DNA from: an uncultured Prevotellaceae bacterium
Lineage (GTDB): Bacteria; Bacteroidota; Bacteroidia; Bacteroidales; Bacteroidaceae
Length of the DNA: 8,046 nt
NCBI GenBank assembly: GCA_900313845.1
Contig: OMTC01000065.1
Span: 1 to 8,046 of the forward strand
Direction: 5' to 3'
Each line of letters begins with the position of its first letter. Position 1 is the stretch's first letter. Shown here in pieces: positions 6,494-8,046 of this stretch. The position numbers and the translations under genes were made by a program. The notes beneath the pieces are model-generated. The model searched no databases. It had not been told where the DNA came from and saw only the letters and a list, made by a program, of their open reading frames with translations.

Positions 6494-7375
6494 ATGGGCT
6501 TTTTCAAATCACTATTTGGCAAAGAAGAAACTCCTGAGGAAAAACAGGAGCAAAAAGAACAATATAATTTTGAAGTTCTCACCTACGATGGAACGCAGGC
6601 ACTACGCGTGGGAAAAGTAGAGTTTGGCATTGCATGCCTGAATCGAGCTTTGGATATCAAGGAAGACGAGGACACGCGACGCACACTCGCATCTGCCTAC
6701 CTTCACAACGATGACTTGGAAAGTGCACAGGAGCAATACGAGAAACTCTGTGAGCTTTGCCCAGAAGAGCCATCCTACCCTATCTCGCTGGCTGAAGTGT
6801 TGTTCCAATTAGAAGATTACGACAAGATGCAGGAAGCATGCCATCGTGCGCTTGACATCAATGATGCTCTCGCCATGCCTCATTATCAACTTGCAAAAAT
6901 GGCAAAGGCTCAAGGCAATCATGAGCAAGCTGTGGAGGAGGCTTCTGCCGCCATCAGCGCCAAAGAGGATTATGCAGAGGCTTACCAACTACGAGCAGAG
7001 GCACTGTTTGCATTGAAGCAGGTGGAGGATGCGGAGCGAGATGTGGATTTCCTACTCGAGCATAGTTACGACACAGACGAGGTTTTGCAGCAAAAAGCAC
7101 TCATTTGCGAAGCACAAAACAAGGATGACGATGCCATCCTATATTATAATAAGGTGTTGAAGGAAAATCCATTTGTTCCATCTGCATACATCGGACTGAG
7201 TGGCATCTACAAGAAATTGGGACGCGAGGAAGAGGCTAAGAAAACGATGGAAGAAGCCATTGAGCAGTTGGGTGTCAATCCAGAAGAGGTGAAAGGACTT
7301 GGAGACGATGAGTTTGTGAGCATGGAGGAATATATGAAGAATGCTTACAATGCTTTGAATCCGTTCGGATTATAA
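6494..7375 (+). CDS. Tetratricopeptide repeat (TPR) protein
   Basis: This 293-residue acidic protein is built almost wholly of TPR helices, about seven units between residues 28 and 260. Clear examples are ALAMPHYQLAKMAKAQGNHE (125-144), YAEAYQLRAEALFALKQVED (160-179) and FVPSAYIGLSGIYKKLGREE (227-246). Such solenoids bind partner proteins; no enzymatic motif is seen. The N-terminus MGFFKSLFGKEE has a short hydrophobic-basic start but no signal peptide, so the protein is probably cytoplasmic, perhaps peripherally membrane-associated (inference). The tail (262-293) is non-repetitive and ends NALNPFGL. The start at 6494 directly follows AAAGG, too close for a normal ribosome site. The gene lies 69 bp after recQ with no terminator seen, so read-through from recJ-recQ is likely. 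Its partner and pathway are unknown. Confidence 0.85.
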   Translation: MGFFKSLFGKEETPEEKQEQKEQYNFEVLTYDGTQALRVGKVEFGIACLNRALDIKEDEDTRRTLASAYLHNDDLESAQEQYEKLCELCPEEPSYPISLAEVLFQLEDYDKMQEACHRALDINDALAMPHYQLAKMAKAQGNHEQAVEEASAAISAKEDYAEAYQLRAEALFALKQVEDAERDVDFLLEHSYDTDEVLQQKALICEAQNKDDDAILYYNKVLKENPFVPSAYIGLSGIYKKLGREEEAKKTMEEAIEQLGVNPEEVKGLGDDEFVSMEEYMKNAYNALNPFGL

Positions 7376-7462
7376 GTACAGTGTTGAAACACCACTAAAA
7401 GACTGCGTTTTTAAGAGATTTGTAAGTTTTTTCTACCAAATAATAAAAAAATGTTCGTTTTT

Positions 7463-7494
7463 ATTGGTGGTTTTCAAGAAAAGTGCTACCTTCG
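7463..7494 (+). promoter_or_regulatory. Candidate pheA leader promoter
   Basis: TACCTTCG (7487-7494) matches the Bacteroidetes -7 consensus TAnnTTTG except for one base. ATTG (7463-7466) sits 20 bp upstream as the -33 box. The predicted RNA start is near 7500, about 25 nt before the leader-peptide ATG. The position relative to the leader supports the call. Confidence 0.6.
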
Positions 7495-7526
7495 CAGCGT
7501 AAAACAAAAATAACAGTATTCAAACA

Positions 7527-7583
7527 ATGAAGTCATTCTACGGTGCATATTACTTTTTTTACTTTTACTTTAACACAAAGTAG
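7527..7583 (+). CDS. pheA leader peptide (Phe/Tyr attenuator peptide)
   Basis: This 18-codon frame encodes MKSFYGAYYFFYFYFNTK followed by TAG. Five Phe (positions 4, 10, 11, 13, 15) and five Tyr (5, 8, 9, 12, 14) make up ten of the 18 residues, with an almost unbroken aromatic run from codon 8 to 15. The peptide itself needs no function: the translating ribosome acts as the sensor. With scarce charged Phe- or Tyr-tRNA the ribosome stalls on the run and leaves the downstream octamer free. With ample supply it reaches the stop and covers it. The composition is far too biased for chance, and the location just before a terminator and prephenate dehydratase is what attenuation predicts. No Shine-Dalgarno precedes the ATG, as is usual in this group. 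Confidence 0.88.
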   Translation: MKSFYGAYYFFYFYFNTK

Positions 7584-7654
7584 AGCGGGAAGGTGTATGT
7601 GTATATATGACCAAAATTAGAAGAATCAAAAAACAAAACATAACAATCCCGCTC
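7583..7654 (+). promoter_or_regulatory. Antiterminator pairing of the pheA attenuator
   Basis: GAGCGGGA at 7583-7590 begins on the last base of the leader stop codon and is identical to 7661-7668, the 3' arm of the terminator. It is therefore fully complementary to TCCCGCTC (7647-7654), the terminator's 5' arm, and can form an 8-bp alternative stem that prevents the terminator. A ribosome resting on the stop codon would mask the octamer, whereas one stalled at codons 8-13 would not. No segment in the leader frame complements the octamer, so the device has two alternative stems and lacks the extra protector hairpin of the E. coli trp leader. Confidence 0.82.
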
Positions 7655-7675
7655 CCATCCGAGCGGGATTTTTTT
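7645..7675 (+). terminator. Intrinsic terminator (attenuator) before pheA
   Basis: AATCCCGCTC (7645-7654) and GAGCGGGATT (7661-7670) form a perfect 10-bp stem with a CCATCC loop. A run of seven T (7669-7675) begins in the last two stem bases. It is a textbook rho-independent terminator, placed 15 bp before the pheA ATG and downstream of the leader peptide, so it acts as an attenuator and does not mark the end of a gene. Confidence 0.93.
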
Positions 7676-7690
7676 ATTTAACAGAAGATA

Positions 7691-8046
7691 ATGAGAAAAG
7701 TAGCCATTCAAGGAGTTATCGGTAGTTTTCACGACATTGCCGCCCACAAGTTTTTCGAAGATGAACCTATAGAAATTGTGTGCTGCGACACGTTTGAGCA
7801 GGAGTTTGAGGAAATGAAACAAGACTCGAACCTCGTTGCGCTCATTGCTATCGAAAACACCATTGCAGGCAGTCTTCTCCATAACTACGAACTGCTCCGC
7901 GAAAGTGGAATGCAAATTGTGGGTGAGCATAAGCTTCGCATCTCGCACAGCATCATGTGTCTGCCCGAAGATAACTGGGAGGACATCACGGAAGTGAATT
8001 CGCATCCCGTTGCCTTCATGCAATGCCGTCGATTTCTGAATCAGCA
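7691..8046 (+). CDS. pheA: Prephenate dehydratase, N-terminal part (3' end beyond window)
   Basis: Prephenate dehydratase converts prephenate to phenylpyruvate, the committed step of phenylalanine synthesis. The visible 118 residues match the start of the catalytic domain: MRKVAIQGVIGSFHDIAAHK (1-20) corresponds to the family's GxxGtFshqAA region. LVALIAIENTIAGSLLHNYE (48-67) is the substrate-site segment equivalent to PIENSxxGSV. INHIB-like basic turn EHKLRISHSIM (79-89) and NSHPVAFMQCRRFL (103-116) match the conserved SHPqAlaQC block. The catalytic Thr-Arg-Phe motif and the C-terminal ACT domain for Phe feedback inhibition lie outside the window. The N-terminus begins directly with the dehydratase domain, so there is no fused chorismate mutase in front. 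The start is 15 bp after the terminator T run. Expression is predicted to be controlled by the upstream Phe/Tyr attenuator. Confidence 0.93.
   Translation, partial: MRKVAIQGVIGSFHDIAAHKFFEDEPIEIVCCDTFEQEFEEMKQDSNLVALIAIENTIAGSLLHNYELLRESGMQIVGEHKLRISHSIMCLPEDNWEDITEVNSHPVAFMQCRRFLNQ

Larger units (their letters stand above)
7376..7690 (+). other. TPR-pheA intergenic region: pheA leader and attenuator
   Basis: This 315-bp gap contains, in order, the spacer after the TPR gene (7376-7462, with no convincing terminator), a promoter-like sequence (7463-7494), the leader peptide (7527-7583), an antiterminator segment (7583-7590), an A-rich linker (about 7600-7644), an intrinsic terminator (7645-7675) and the pheA start at 7691. 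Together these form a transcription-attenuation control region. Confidence 0.85.

Noticed and set aside
7379..7410. Terminator after the TPR gene
   Set aside because: Only a 4-bp GTGT/ACAC stem is visible and no T run follows it.
7527..7690. T-box or riboswitch in the pheA leader
   Set aside because: No T-box-like motif or long structured aptamer is visible; the leader is short and A-rich, and the aromatic peptide with alternative stems explains it.

Overview
The window looks like a chromosomal segment of a Bacteroidales bacterium, probably Prevotella-like. The evidence is the protein types (a Bacteroidetes-style PadR/PspC pair, a RecQ with a late zinc cluster), the near absence of strong Shine-Dalgarno sites, promoter matches to the Bacteroidetes consensus (TTG about 20 bp before TAnnTTTG), and a purine-rich heptamer repeat of the GAGTGAA type that I recall from intergenic regions of this group. 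Species cannot be assigned from what is visible.

Layout. Positions 1-1841 (minus strand) hold a two-gene unit: a PadR-family repressor followed, 29 bp later, by a PspC-domain membrane protein that runs off the left edge. A consensus promoter with a duplicated 10-bp element across its -33 region precedes padR. Positions 1842-2717 are a long divergent intergenic region with no gene. It carries the padR promoter, two sets of 22-bp tandem repeats, several short inverted repeats, a candidate recJ promoter and about 17 copies of a GAGTGAA-type heptamer. Positions 2718-7375 (plus strand) hold recJ, recQ (2 bp apart) and a TPR-repeat protein. A second, shorter heptamer array begins inside the last codons of recQ and fills the recQ-TPR gap. 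Positions 7376-8046 hold the regulatory leader and first 118 codons of pheA (prephenate dehydratase), which runs off the right edge.

The most striking element is the pheA leader. A promoter-like sequence is followed by an 18-residue open reading frame (MKSFYGAYYFFYFYFNTK) in which ten residues are Phe or Tyr. A perfect 10-bp terminator hairpin with a T run comes next, then pheA. The octamer GAGCGGGA that starts on the last base of the leader stop codon repeats the 3' arm of the terminator exactly, so it can pair with the terminator's 5' arm as an antiterminator. This is a complete ribosome-mediated attenuator, apparently sensing both Phe and Tyr. It suggests that the operon downstream also serves tyrosine synthesis.

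Functionally, RecJ (5'-3' single-strand exonuclease) and RecQ (3'-5' helicase) are classical partners in end processing and recombinational repair, and their tight spacing indicates co-expression. The PadR/PspC unit probably belongs to envelope-stress or membrane regulation. No mobile element, CRISPR array, rRNA or tRNA was recognised.
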